Shown: piece after piece, positions 16,742 through 24,835 of the stretch
Position numbering within the stretch: position 1 is the first letter of the stretch
Layout of the letters: each line of letters opens with the position of its first letter
From: Ilumatobacteraceae bacterium
GTDB lineage: Bacteria > Actinomycetota > Acidimicrobiia > Acidimicrobiales > Iamiaceae
Length of the DNA: 64,000 bases
Direction of reading: 5' to 3'
Assembly: GCA_025463265.1 (NCBI GenBank)
Contig: JAOBWH010000169.1
Span: 1-64,000 of the forward strand
Notes under the pieces: model-generated
Databases searched by the model: none
What the model saw: only the letters and a program-made list of their open reading frames with translations
What the model was told of the DNA's origin: nothing
Translations under genes and position numbers: made by a program

Positions 16742-18100
16742 ATGACGGATCTGGCCAGGGCCGACTTCGGAGACGACTTCACCTGGGGGGTGGCCCACGC
16801 CAGCTACCAGGTCGAAGGGGCCTGGGACGCCGACGGCAAGGGCCCGTCCATCTGGGACACGTTCACCCACGGCGGCGGACGCATCCGCAACCGGGACACC
16901 GGCGACACCGCCTGCGACTTCTACCACCGCTACGAGGACGACACCGACCTGGTGAAGACGCTCGGCTTCGACGCCCAGCGCTTCTCGATCTCGTGGCCTC
17001 GGGTGCTGCCGGACGGCACCGGTCGGGTGAACGAGGCCGGCCTCGACTTCTACGACCGGGTGGTCGACGCCTGCCTCGACCGCGGCGTCGCACCGTGGGT
17101 CACGCTGTACCACTGGGACCTCCCGCAGGCGCTCCAGGACCGGGGCGGCTGGGCCAACCGGAGCAGCGTGGGCTGGTTCGAGGAGTACGCCGGCGTCGTG
17201 GCCGACCGCCTCGGCGACCGGGTCCAGAACTGGATGGTGTTCAACGAGCCGTGCAGCTTCCTCGTGGTCGGCCACCTCCTGGGCGTCCACGCCCCCGGGA
17301 CCCGCAGCCTGCGGAAGTACCTGGCCGGCACGCACCACGTGAACCTGGCCCAGGCGGTCGGCGCCGAGGTCCTGCGGGCGAAGGTGCCCGGGGCCAACGT
17401 CGGCACCACCCACATCGTCACCCCGATGCGATCCAAGCGCGACACCGAGCGGGACCGGGCGGCCAAGGCCAGCATCGATGTCATCGCCAACCGGATCTTC
17501 TGGGAGCCCAACTTCGGCCTCGGCTACCCGGTGGACGACTCGCCGATCATCGCGGGCGTCGAGAAGTACGTGAGGCCCGGCGACGACCGAGCCATCGTCG
17601 TCGACTGGGACTTCGTGGGCGTGCAGTACTACCAGCGCCAGCTCGTGAAGCCGTGGCCGGTGCCGAAGCTGCGGGGCGTGCCGTGGATCAGCCGGGACTT
17701 CCGCAACTACGAGATCACGTCGATGGGGTGGGAGGTCCAGCCCGACGGCCTGTACGAAGCGCTCGAGCGGTTCCACGCCTACGGCAAGGTGCCGAAGCTG
17801 ACGGTCACCGAGAACGGGTCCGCCTACCCCGATGTGCTCGCCGAAGGCCGGGTCCACGACAGCCGCCGCACGGCCTTCTACCAAGCGCACCTCGCCGAGG
17901 TCCGCCGGGCGGTGCAGGACGGCATGCCGGTCGACGGCTACTTCTGCTGGTCGCTCATGGACAACTTCGAGTGGGCCGAGGGCTACGACCCGCGCTTCGG
18001 CCTCGTCCACGTCGACTTCCGCACCCAGCAGCGCACGATCAAGGACACCGGCTACTGGTTCCAGGACTTCCTCGGCGCCCCCTCCACCGTCCCCGCCTGA
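16742..18100 (+). CDS. GH1 beta-glucosidase
   Basis: A 452-residue family 1 glycoside hydrolase, full length for the family. Landmarks are the N-terminal F-x-W-G-V-A-H-A-S-Y-Q-V-E-G, the acid/base in V-F-N-E-P, and the nucleophile in L-T-V-T-E-N-G-S-A-Y. The conserved W-S-L-M-D-N-F-E-W near the C-terminus binds the sugar in subsite -1. No signal peptide is present, so it hydrolyses imported beta-glucosides in the cytoplasm. It stands alone; a G9 tract lies just after its stop. Confidence 0.93.
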   Translation: MTDLARADFGDDFTWGVAHASYQVEGAWDADGKGPSIWDTFTHGGGRIRNRDTGDTACDFYHRYEDDTDLVKTLGFDAQRFSISWPRVLPDGTGRVNEAGLDFYDRVVDACLDRGVAPWVTLYHWDLPQALQDRGGWANRSSVGWFEEYAGVVADRLGDRVQNWMVFNEPCSFLVVGHLLGVHAPGTRSLRKYLAGTHHVNLAQAVGAEVLRAKVPGANVGTTHIVTPMRSKRDTERDRAAKASIDVIANRIFWEPNFGLGYPVDDSPIIAGVEKYVRPGDDRAIVVDWDFVGVQYYQRQLVKPWPVPKLRGVPWISRDFRNYEITSMGWEVQPDGLYEALERFHAYGKVPKLTVTENGSAYPDVLAEGRVHDSRRTAFYQAHLAEVRRAVQDGMPVDGYFCWSLMDNFEWAEGYDPRFGLVHVDFRTQQRTIKDTGYWFQDFLGAPSTVPA

Positions 18101-18109
18101 GGGGGGGGG

Positions 18110-18607
18110 TCAGCGGTGGCTGGGGAGGACGCAGGCGGCGTCGAGGCCCAGGACGTGGTTGAGGCGGCCGAAGCTGATCCACGAGCCGAGGCACATCGAC
18201 AGTTCCACGATCTCCGCCTGGGTGTAGTGGGCGTTCATGCGCTCCCAGAACCCGGCGTCGATGTCGTGGTGCGCGACGGCGAAGCGCTCGGCGTACTCGG
18301 CGGCGAGACGGGTGCGGTCGTCGAAGGCCTCGGTGGTGCGCCAGTGCTCGACGGCGGCATCGAACCCGTCCTCCACGGTCTCGCCGTCGCGGTCGGTGCG
18401 CCAGTCCTGGCAGAAGAGGCAGCCGTTGATCTGGGCGATGCGCAGCCGGGCGGCCTCGAACTCGCGCAGCCCGAGCGTGGTGTGCTCGTAGACGCTCTGG
18501 GCGAACGTCGACGCCGCGACCCCGATGCCGGGGACCATCTCGCCCCACACGAAGAAGATGGGGTCCTTGCCCTCGGGGATCTCGATGCCTGCGGGCTCGA
18601 TCTTCAT
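18110..18607 (-). CDS. carboxymuconolactone decarboxylase family protein (CxxC)
   Basis: A 165-residue AhpD-fold protein. I-N-G-C-L-F-C-Q-D-W carries the CxxC pair used for alkylhydroperoxidase activity, preceded by R-E-F-E-A-A-R-L-R-I-A. Its start overlaps the stop of the oxidoreductase gene upstream by 4 bp (ATGA), so they are translationally coupled. It probably works on the same substrate or protects that pathway from peroxides; this is inference. The operon is headed by the 15-bp core operator at 19734. Confidence 0.8.
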   Translation of the reverse strand: MKIEPAGIEIPEGKDPIFFVWGEMVPGIGVAASTFAQSVYEHTTLGLREFEAARLRIAQINGCLFCQDWRTDRDGETVEDGFDAAVEHWRTTEAFDDRTRLAAEYAERFAVAHHDIDAGFWERMNAHYTQAEIVELSMCLGSWISFGRLNHVLGLDAACVLPSHR

Positions 18608-19701
18608 GCGGTGGCCTTCCTTCCGAGCTTGCCGTGGCCGGGGGTGAGCGGGACATCGAGGGCGTCGTAGACGCCGGAACCGGCTTCGCTGAGCCACGGG
18701 ATGGCGTTCACGAGGCGCCCGACGGCGGTGGCGTTGCCGCCGGCGGCCCGGTTGCCGCCCTCCTCCTCCGCCTCGAGGCTGAGGGTGATGCGGGGGCTGC
18801 CCTCGATGACCACTGTGTGGGCGCCGGCGCCCCCGTCGGCGGGGGACGGCCAGTCCGGGGCGACCGACCGATGGATGCGGGTGATGTGCTCGATGACGAT
18901 CACCGCCTCGCCGTCGACGATGCCCTGCACCTCGAAGCGCAGCCCGCCCTGGGTGCCGGCCTCGAAGGACCCCATGACGTTCTCGACCGTGAACTCGAGC
19001 TCGCGCCGCTCCAGCGTCTCGCGGATCTCGTCGAGCTCCACGCCCAGCGCTCGGGCGATGAGGCGGACCTGCCCGCCCCAGACCATGGTGGGCACGGTGG
19101 GTGCCACCATCATCGGCTCGCAGTCCATGGGCTGGCCCATGCCGACGAGGTAGCGCACCGAGTCGGGCTGGTCGTAGGTGGTGTAGTCTAAGATCTCCTG
19201 GCAGCGGACCTGGTCGTTGGTGCTCGACACGCTGGTGAGCAGAGCCGGGAGGATGTCGTTGCCCCAGCCCGGGTCGATGCCGGAGACGAACAGCGCACCG
19301 CCGCCCTCCGCCGCCGCCGCCCGGACCGGGTCGATGATCTCGGCCGGTGCGTTGGTCGGGTCGTACAGCGGGTAGATCGCCGGGGTCACCACGACGGCTC
19401 CGGTGCGCAGCGCCCGGCACACATCCGCGACGGCGTCGTCGGGACGGATGTCCCCCGACGCCATGTAGGCGAGGGCCCCGGGCCTGCTGGCGAGCACGGC
19501 GTCGACGTCGTCGGTGGCGGTCACGCCGAGGACGCGGTCCAGCCCCGCGAGGTCGCCCGCGTCGCGCCCGACCTTCTCCGGGTTGGCCACGAGCACCGCA
19601 GCCAGCTCGAGGCCCGGGTGGGCGTCGATGGCCCGGATGGCGGCCCGCCCCATGTTCCCGGTGCCCCACACGACGGTCTGGATGGTCCCCTGATCAGCCA
19701 C
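18604..19701 (-). CDS. DapB-like NAD(P)-dependent oxidoreductase
   Basis: A 365-residue protein related to dihydrodipicolinate reductase and 2,4-diaminopentanoate dehydrogenase. The N-terminal Rossmann motif is V-V-W-G-T-G-N-M-G-R-A-A-I, and the C-terminal half is the substrate domain, with the block M-V-W-G-G-Q-V. Start is GTG 19701. A -10 hexamer TAGGGT lies 6 bases upstream, and the operator CTGACG-ACC-CGTCAG overlaps the -35 position. Lysine synthesis is unlikely, because the length and context differ from DapB; related actinobacterial genes sit in steroid or lipid catabolic regulons. Confidence 0.8.
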   Translation of the reverse strand: MADQGTIQTVVWGTGNMGRAAIRAIDAHPGLELAAVLVANPEKVGRDAGDLAGLDRVLGVTATDDVDAVLASRPGALAYMASGDIRPDDAVADVCRALRTGAVVVTPAIYPLYDPTNAPAEIIDPVRAAAAEGGGALFVSGIDPGWGNDILPALLTSVSSTNDQVRCQEILDYTTYDQPDSVRYLVGMGQPMDCEPMMVAPTVPTMVWGGQVRLIARALGVELDEIRETLERRELEFTVENVMGSFEAGTQGGLRFEVQGIVDGEAVIVIEHITRIHRSVAPDWPSPADGGAGAHTVVIEGSPRITLSLEAEEEGGNRAAGGNATAVGRLVNAIPWLSEAGSGVYDALDVPLTPGHGKLGRKATA

Positions 19702-19707
19702 GCGCCG

Positions 19708-19713
19708 ACCCTA
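19708..19713 (-). promoter_or_regulatory. -10 element TAGGGT, leaderless start
   Basis: Six bases upstream of GTG 19701 on the minus strand. The expected -35 position (about 19731-19736) falls in the operator at 19734-19748. Confidence 0.45.
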
Positions 19714-19733
19714 CCGAGACCCGCTCCGGTCTG

Positions 19734-19748
19734 CTGACGACCCGTCAG
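19734..19748. promoter_or_regulatory. shared operator, site A
   Basis: CTGACG-ACC-CGTCAG, a 6+3+6 perfect inverted repeat followed by ATCCG. The same core and right flank occur at 57926 and 63853. It overlaps the -35 region of the oxidoreductase operon. Confidence 0.7.
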
Positions 19749-19801
19749 ATCCGCACGGCCACCTCCGACGGCCTCCGACCGCCTCCTCGACCGGCGGCCG
19801 G

Positions 19802-19807
19802 TAGCGT
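19802..19807 (+). promoter_or_regulatory. -10 element TAGCGT, leaderless start
   Basis: Eight bases before ATG 19816. Confidence 0.4.
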
Positions 19808-19815
19808 CGCTCGCC

Positions 19816-20457
19816 ATGCGCGCTGAGGAGGTGGAGGCGGCCCTGCGGCGGATCGGGAAGGTCTTCATCTTCGGGCTGATCCTCCAGCCGAGGATCAGCG
19901 GCCAGGCCGTCCTGCTCCCGCTGTTCGGCGGGCTGATGATCTGGGCGCTGCTCGGTCTCGATCCGGTGGCGACCTCGACCGAGGGCCGTCGCGGCCTCCG
20001 GTCCACGACGGCGGCCGCTGCGGTCGTGACCCTGCTCGGCATCGCCGGCTGGCTGGGCGCCGAGCCGGGCGGGCTGAGCGTGTTCGTGCTCCTCGCGTCC
20101 GTCACCGGCGTGTTGCTCTACGCCGCGTTCCTGCAGCACTGGTGCATGCGGTACGACTGGCTGGAGGCGGCCGAGCACCTGCGCCGCTCCCGCGTCAACC
20201 TCGTCGGGGTGTCGATCACCACGGTCCTCGCCCTGGGCGCCGTGGTGGCGTTCGCCGACCGGCCCGGCCTGGGCCGACCCGAGCCGGACTGGTGGAACCT
20301 CGTGGTCGGGCGGACGGTCGGCGACCCGTGGGTGATCGGGTTCTTCGTGCTGGTCTTCATCGGCTGGATCGGCGCCTGCATCGAGCTCGAGCGAGGCGCG
20401 AAGGCGGTCCGGGCCAAGGTGGCCGAGCACCCCGACCGGCCCGCGCCCACCGCCTGA
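19816..20457 (+). CDS. small multi-spanning membrane protein, paralogue 1
   Basis: A 213-residue protein of unknown function with five or six hydrophobic segments. Its N-terminus, M-R-A-E-E-V-E...I-G-K-V-F-I-F-G-L-I-L-Q followed by V-L-L-P-L-F, lines up with that of the next gene (M-R-A-A-D-L-E...L-G-R-I-Y-I-I-G-L-V-V-Q, V-L-L-P-L-F), and both have exactly 213 residues. The two are a tandem duplication that has diverged. Each has its own leaderless-type -10 element. Confidence 0.7.
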   Translation: MRAEEVEAALRRIGKVFIFGLILQPRISGQAVLLPLFGGLMIWALLGLDPVATSTEGRRGLRSTTAAAAVVTLLGIAGWLGAEPGGLSVFVLLASVTGVLLYAAFLQHWCMRYDWLEAAEHLRRSRVNLVGVSITTVLALGAVVAFADRPGLGRPEPDWWNLVVGRTVGDPWVIGFFVLVFIGWIGACIELERGAKAVRAKVAEHPDRPAPTA

Positions 20458-20499
20458 GGCCCCCGGCTGCCACCACCGCCGGCGGGCCGCGCAGACCGG

Positions 20500-20505
20500 T
20501 AGCGT
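20500..20505 (+). promoter_or_regulatory. -10 element TAGCGT, leaderless start
   Basis: Seven bases before GTG 20513; the same hexamer as in front of the paralogue at 19816. Confidence 0.45.
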
Positions 20506-20512
20506 TGCGTCC

Positions 20513-21154
20513 GTGCGGGCCGCGGATCTCGAGAAGACGATGGGCGAGCTGGGCCGGATCTACATCATCGGCCTGGTCGTCCAGTTCTCGATCGAGGGCC
20601 GACCGGTGCTCCTCCCGCTGTTCGCGGCGGCATCGGTGGTCATGCTCCGCCGGCTGTCGTCGTACCGGGCGCTGCGCTCCAGCCCCTGGTTCGCCGTCAC
20701 CTCGGTGTGCGCCGTCATCACGGCGGTGGCCTGCGTCGCGGCCTGGATCCCGGCGCTCGACCTGGGCGCGTGCCTCTGGGTCGCTGGCATCGCCATGGCC
20801 CTGGGCCCGGGCGCCTACGCCGGTGCCCTGCACGACTGGGCGGTGGCGCAGGGCTGGGCGCCGCCCGCGGCCAAGGCACGGACGGCCCAGGTGCTGCTGC
20901 TCGCAGTGCCGGCCATCCTGGCTGCGGGTCTGGCGGTCGTCCTCGTGGCCGTCCAACCCGGCCCGGTGGGACCCGACCCCAGCTACTCGCCGGCATCGGT
21001 GTTCGGCCGACCGCTCGAGGGCTGGGTCCCGGGCGTGGTGCTGATGGCCAACGCCGTGATCCTGGTCGTCGGACTGCTCAAGCTCCGCGGCGCGTCGCAG
21101 CTGATCCGCCACAGCCTCCGCGCCCAGCCCGACGCCGAGCTCGTCGAGGCCTGA
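20513..21154 (+). CDS. small multi-spanning membrane protein, paralogue 2
   Basis: A 213-residue membrane protein, tandem paralogue of the preceding gene 55 bp upstream. Hydrophobic segments alternate with short Arg-rich loops. It starts at GTG 20513; the N-terminal alignment with the first copy (MRAADLE against MRAEEVE) supports this start. No function can be assigned. Confidence 0.7.
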   Translation: MRAADLEKTMGELGRIYIIGLVVQFSIEGRPVLLPLFAAASVVMLRRLSSYRALRSSPWFAVTSVCAVITAVACVAAWIPALDLGACLWVAGIAMALGPGAYAGALHDWAVAQGWAPPAAKARTAQVLLLAVPAILAAGLAVVLVAVQPGPVGPDPSYSPASVFGRPLEGWVPGVVLMANAVILVVGLLKLRGASQLIRHSLRAQPDAELVEA

Positions 21155-21246
21155 CCCGCCGCGGCACGTGGGCGGGCCGCCCCTCCTGCCGGGGAGGAGG
21201 GGGCGATCGGGTGGACCTCGGAGCGTCCGAGATGGTTCCCTGCGGG

Positions 21247-21252
21247 TACGTT
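21247..21252 (+). promoter_or_regulatory. -10 element TACGTT, leaderless start
   Basis: Six bases before ATG 21259. The context GGTACGTTGCGGCG recurs before the dehydrogenase at 53449. Confidence 0.45.
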
Positions 21253-21258
21253 GCGGCG

Positions 21259-22245
21259 ATGGGCACCGATGGGTTCACGCTGGCCGGCACCGAGGTTGCG
21301 ATCCCCGCGCTGGGGGTGGGCACGTGGGCGTGGGGCGACGCCAAGACCTGGGGGTACGGCACCTACGACCCGGCGCTGTCGGGTGAGACGATCCGCGAGG
21401 CGTGGTCGGCGTCGATCGACGGCGGCGCCACCTTCTTCGACACGGCCGAGGTGTACGGCGACGGCGAGAGCGAGCGCATCATCGGCGGGCTGCTCGCCGG
21501 CGACCCCGAACGGGCGGCGAAGGTGCAGCTGGCCACCAAGTTCATGCCGGTGCCCTGGAAGCTGAACGTCCGGAGCGCGCTCCTGTCCTCGCTGCGGGCG
21601 TCGCTCGACCGGCTCGGCGTGGAGCGCGTCGACCTCTACCAGATCCACGGGCCCATCAGCCTCCGAGGCCACGGTGCACTGGCCGAGGCCCTGGCCGCAG
21701 CGCACCAGGAGGGCCTGGTCCGCGCCGTGGGCGTGTCGAACTACTCGGTGACCGAGACGCGGAAGTTCGATGCGGCGCTGCGCGCCCGCGGGTTGCGCCT
21801 GGCGTCGAACCAGATCGAGTTCTCGCTGCTGCGGACCGCGCCGGAGACGTCGGGCCTGCTGGCCACGTGCCGGGAGCTCGGCGTGGTGCCGCTGGCGTAC
21901 TCGCCCATCGGACAGGGCCGCCTGACCGGCAAGTACTCGGCGGCGAACCCGCCGCCATCGACCCGCAACTTCTCGGCCCACCCCATGGAGCGGGTCGACG
22001 AGGTGGTGGCCGAGCTGCGCCGCATCGGCGAGGCGAACGGGGACAAGACGCCCAGTCAGGTCGCCCTCAACTGGATCATCGCCAAAGGCGCGGTGCCGAT
22101 CCCGGGTGCGAAGAACCGGGAGCAGGCGGAGCAGAACGCCGGTGCCCTCGGCTGGTCGATGCGTGCCGACGATGTGGCTGCGCTCGACGCCGTGGCCCTC
22201 GAAGGCGTGCGCAGCGTGGCCAACCGGTTCTGGCAGCACGGCTGA
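21259..22245 (+). CDS. aldo/keto reductase
   Basis: A 328-residue NADPH-dependent reductase of the AKR superfamily. The catalytic tetrad can be read as D in F-F-D-T-A-E-V-Y-G, the Y of the same block, K in L-A-T-K-F and H in Y-Q-I-H-G-P. The NADP-binding end I-P-G-A-K-N-R-E-Q-A-E-Q-N is present. The family reduces aldehydes and ketones; the substrate is unknown. The longer open frame upstream overlaps the previous gene and is not family-like. Confidence 0.9.
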   Translation: MGTDGFTLAGTEVAIPALGVGTWAWGDAKTWGYGTYDPALSGETIREAWSASIDGGATFFDTAEVYGDGESERIIGGLLAGDPERAAKVQLATKFMPVPWKLNVRSALLSSLRASLDRLGVERVDLYQIHGPISLRGHGALAEALAAAHQEGLVRAVGVSNYSVTETRKFDAALRARGLRLASNQIEFSLLRTAPETSGLLATCRELGVVPLAYSPIGQGRLTGKYSAANPPPSTRNFSAHPMERVDEVVAELRRIGEANGDKTPSQVALNWIIAKGAVPIPGAKNREQAEQNAGALGWSMRADDVAALDAVALEGVRSVANRFWQHG

Positions 22246-22280
22246 ACCGGTGCGAGGGGCCGACCGATTCCCCGGATGAA

Positions 22281-22297
22281 ACCGACCAACGGTCGGT
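22281..22297. promoter_or_regulatory. inverted repeat ACCGACC-AAC-GGTCGGT
   Basis: A perfect 7+3+7 inverted repeat, 35 bp after the reductase stop and 124 bp before the CocE gene. TACGAT at 22304-22309 could be a -10, which would make this a TetR-type operator for the downstream gene. A short terminator for the reductase gene is the alternative, but no T-run follows. Confidence 0.5.
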
Positions 22298-22420
22298 TGT
22301 TGCTACGATCGGCTCGCCGACCGGGTCCCCGCACCGTCCGACGCTGACGACGGTGTGCTGTCTCGGGCGGCCGGGACGTGCAACACGGTGCGACCCGCTG
22401 GGGAACGTCCGGGGGTCGAA

Positions 22421-24835
22421 GTGCAGGTTCGTCGAGCGGCTGCGGCCGCAGTCATGGTGCTGGCCCTCGTGGCCGCAGGGTGCAGCTCCGACGGTTCGGA
22501 CGGGAGCGGACCGGACGGCCCGGCCGTCGAGATCGAGGCCCACGGCGGCACCGGTCAGATCTGGTTGATGTCCGAGCCAGACGTGGAGCTCGAGCTGGTG
22601 GACGCCGCCGGCAAGGTGGTGCCGACCCAGGTGGTCGACGACGACGCGGAGCTCACCAAGGTCGACTCGCGCACCACAGACGACAACGGCGCCCTGGTGT
22701 TCCGGTACGTGCCGGTGGGCGAGGGCTACGTCGTGAAGCAGGTCGACGGGTCGGGCCGGTCGAAGCCGGTCGAGGTCACCGCCGTCGACGACCACCCCGA
22801 CCAGGCGTTCTACGACGAGCAGGAGATCGGTGAGGGCTACGGCTACCTGACCACGCGGGACGGCACCCAGCTCGCCATCAACGTGACGCTCCCCGGACCC
22901 GTCGAGGACGGGCCCTACCCGACCGTCATCGAGTACTCCGGCTACGACCCCGCCAACCCGGAACCGTCGCTGGTCACGATCTCCAAGACGCTGGCCGGTG
23001 GTCAGGGCTTCGCGACCGTGGGCGTGAACATCCGGGGGTCCGGCTGCTCGGGCGGATCGTTCCAGCTGTGGGAGGACGCCCAGGCGGTCGACGGCTACGA
23101 CGTCGTCGAGACCATCGCCGCCCAGCCGTGGGTGAAGGGCAACCAGGTCGGCATGGTGGGGATCTCGTATCCGGCCTCGGCGATGCTCTACACCGCCGCC
23201 ACCAACCCGCCGCACCTGGCCGCCATCGCCCCCATGGCCGGCTACGACGACGGGTTCCGCGCCCTGCTCTGGCCGGGCGGGATCCAGAACAAGGGCTTCG
23301 CCCGCAGCTGGGTGGAGGAGCGCGACAAGAACGCGAAGCCCCTCGAGGAGGAGTGGACGAAGAAGCGGGTGGACGAGGGCGACGAGACCTGCGAGCAGAA
23401 CATGGAGCTGCGCGGCCAGAACGTCGCCCTGTCTGAGCTGATCGACGCCATGCCGTACTTCCCCACGGAGAACGACCTGGGCGATTCGTTCGCCCCGTCG
23501 ACGTTCGTCCACGAGATCGACGTGCCCACCTTCATGGTGGCCTCGTGGCAGGACGAGCAGGTCGGCGGGCACGCCCCGTCGATGGTCCCGGATCTGGCGA
23601 ACGTGCCCCACAAGTACGTGACGCTCATCAACGGCATGCACACCGAGGGGCTGGCGAACCCGACGGTCCTCCAGCGGTGGATGGAGTTCCTCCAGCTGTA
23701 CGTGGCCGAGGAGACGCCGGACACCACCGGGATGGAGCCGCTCTACCATGCGGTCCCCGGCGAGATCATCGGTGACGGCGAGGCGGCGTCGACGCTGCCG
23801 ATCCCGCCGGAGCGCTTCGACCCGGGCACCTCCTACGAAGACGCGCTGGCCCAGTACGAGGACCAGGCGCCGGTGCGGGTGCTGTTCGACGAGGGTGGCG
23901 CTCCGGGCCTTCCGCCGGGTGTCCCGGCCGCCGGCTTCGAGCAGAGCTTCTCCGCCTACCCGCCCGCCGAGACCGAGGCCACGACCTGGTACCTCGGTCC
24001 AGACGGCACGCTCACCGAGACCGAGCCCACCGCCGAGGGCGACGCCGCTGTCGACTCGTACACCTCGGATCCGAAGGCCCGACCCGAGATCAACCTGGTG
24101 GCGGGCGAGGACTCCTGGTGGCGCCTGCCGAAGAGCGATTGGCAGTCGCCGTCGCCGGAGAACGCGCTCAGCTACGTCACGCCGGCGCTCACCGAGGACA
24201 CGACGATGGTCGGCTCGGGCTCGGCGGACCTCTGGATCAGGTCGTCGGAGAAGGACACCGATCTCCAGGTGACGCTCACCGAGGTCCGTCCCGACGGCAA
24301 GGAGACCTACGTGCAGTCGGGCTGGCTGCGAGCGTCCAAGCGCGCCCTCGACGAGAAGCGGTCCACCGACCTCCAACCGCTCATCACCCAGCTGGAGCGC
24401 GACGAGGCCGATCTTCCGGCCGACGAGTTCACGCCGGTCCGGGTGGAGATCTACCCGTTCGCCCACGCCTTCCGGGCGGGTTCGAAGATCCGGGTGATCA
24501 TCTCGGCGCCGGGCGGCGACAAGCCGGTCTGGAGCTTCGTCACGCTCGACGGGACCCAAGACGACGACGTCGCCCGCAGCGCCGACATGCCCTCGGCGGT
24601 GGTGCTCCCGGTCATCCCGGGTGTCGACGTGTCGACCCCCCTCCCGGCCTGCCCGGGCCTGCGCGGCCAGCCCTGCCGGGAGTACCAGCCCGAAGGAGCT
24701 GACCGCCAGCCGATGCGGTCAGCCCCCTCCGGTGGTGCGGGGGACCGGAACGTGGTCCCCCAGATCAGCGAGCGAACCGGCGTCGTCCGGCCAGGACGGC
24801 GGCTCCCGAGGCGAGGACGATCGTCCCGGCCATGA
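22421..24835 (+). CDS. CocE/X-Pro dipeptidyl-peptidase family hydrolase lipoprotein
   Basis: An 804-residue secreted alpha/beta hydrolase. GTG 22421 follows GGGGG and starts a lipoprotein signal with lipobox V-A-A-G-C21. After an Ig-like N-terminal region (30-130) comes the hydrolase domain with R-D-G-T-Q-L-A, the nucleophile elbow G-I-S-Y-P-A-S, and H in N-G-M-H-T-E-G. A C-terminal jelly-roll (about 570-755) completes the CocE/NonD architecture. Substrates of the family include X-Pro peptides and acyl esters. The last 50 residues are Arg-rich, unlike the family, and overlap the convergent surface-protein gene by 71 bp. Confidence 0.85.
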   Translation: MQVRRAAAAAVMVLALVAAGCSSDGSDGSGPDGPAVEIEAHGGTGQIWLMSEPDVELELVDAAGKVVPTQVVDDDAELTKVDSRTTDDNGALVFRYVPVGEGYVVKQVDGSGRSKPVEVTAVDDHPDQAFYDEQEIGEGYGYLTTRDGTQLAINVTLPGPVEDGPYPTVIEYSGYDPANPEPSLVTISKTLAGGQGFATVGVNIRGSGCSGGSFQLWEDAQAVDGYDVVETIAAQPWVKGNQVGMVGISYPASAMLYTAATNPPHLAAIAPMAGYDDGFRALLWPGGIQNKGFARSWVEERDKNAKPLEEEWTKKRVDEGDETCEQNMELRGQNVALSELIDAMPYFPTENDLGDSFAPSTFVHEIDVPTFMVASWQDEQVGGHAPSMVPDLANVPHKYVTLINGMHTEGLANPTVLQRWMEFLQLYVAEETPDTTGMEPLYHAVPGEIIGDGEAASTLPIPPERFDPGTSYEDALAQYEDQAPVRVLFDEGGAPGLPPGVPAAGFEQSFSAYPPAETEATTWYLGPDGTLTETEPTAEGDAAVDSYTSDPKARPEINLVAGEDSWWRLPKSDWQSPSPENALSYVTPALTEDTTMVGSGSADLWIRSSEKDTDLQVTLTEVRPDGKETYVQSGWLRASKRALDEKRSTDLQPLITQLERDEADLPADEFTPVRVEIYPFAHAFRAGSKIRVIISAPGGDKPVWSFVTLDGTQDDDVARSADMPSAVVLPVIPGVDVSTPLPACPGLRGQPCREYQPEGADRQPMRSAPSGGAGDRNVVPQISERTGVVRPGRRLPRRGRSSRP

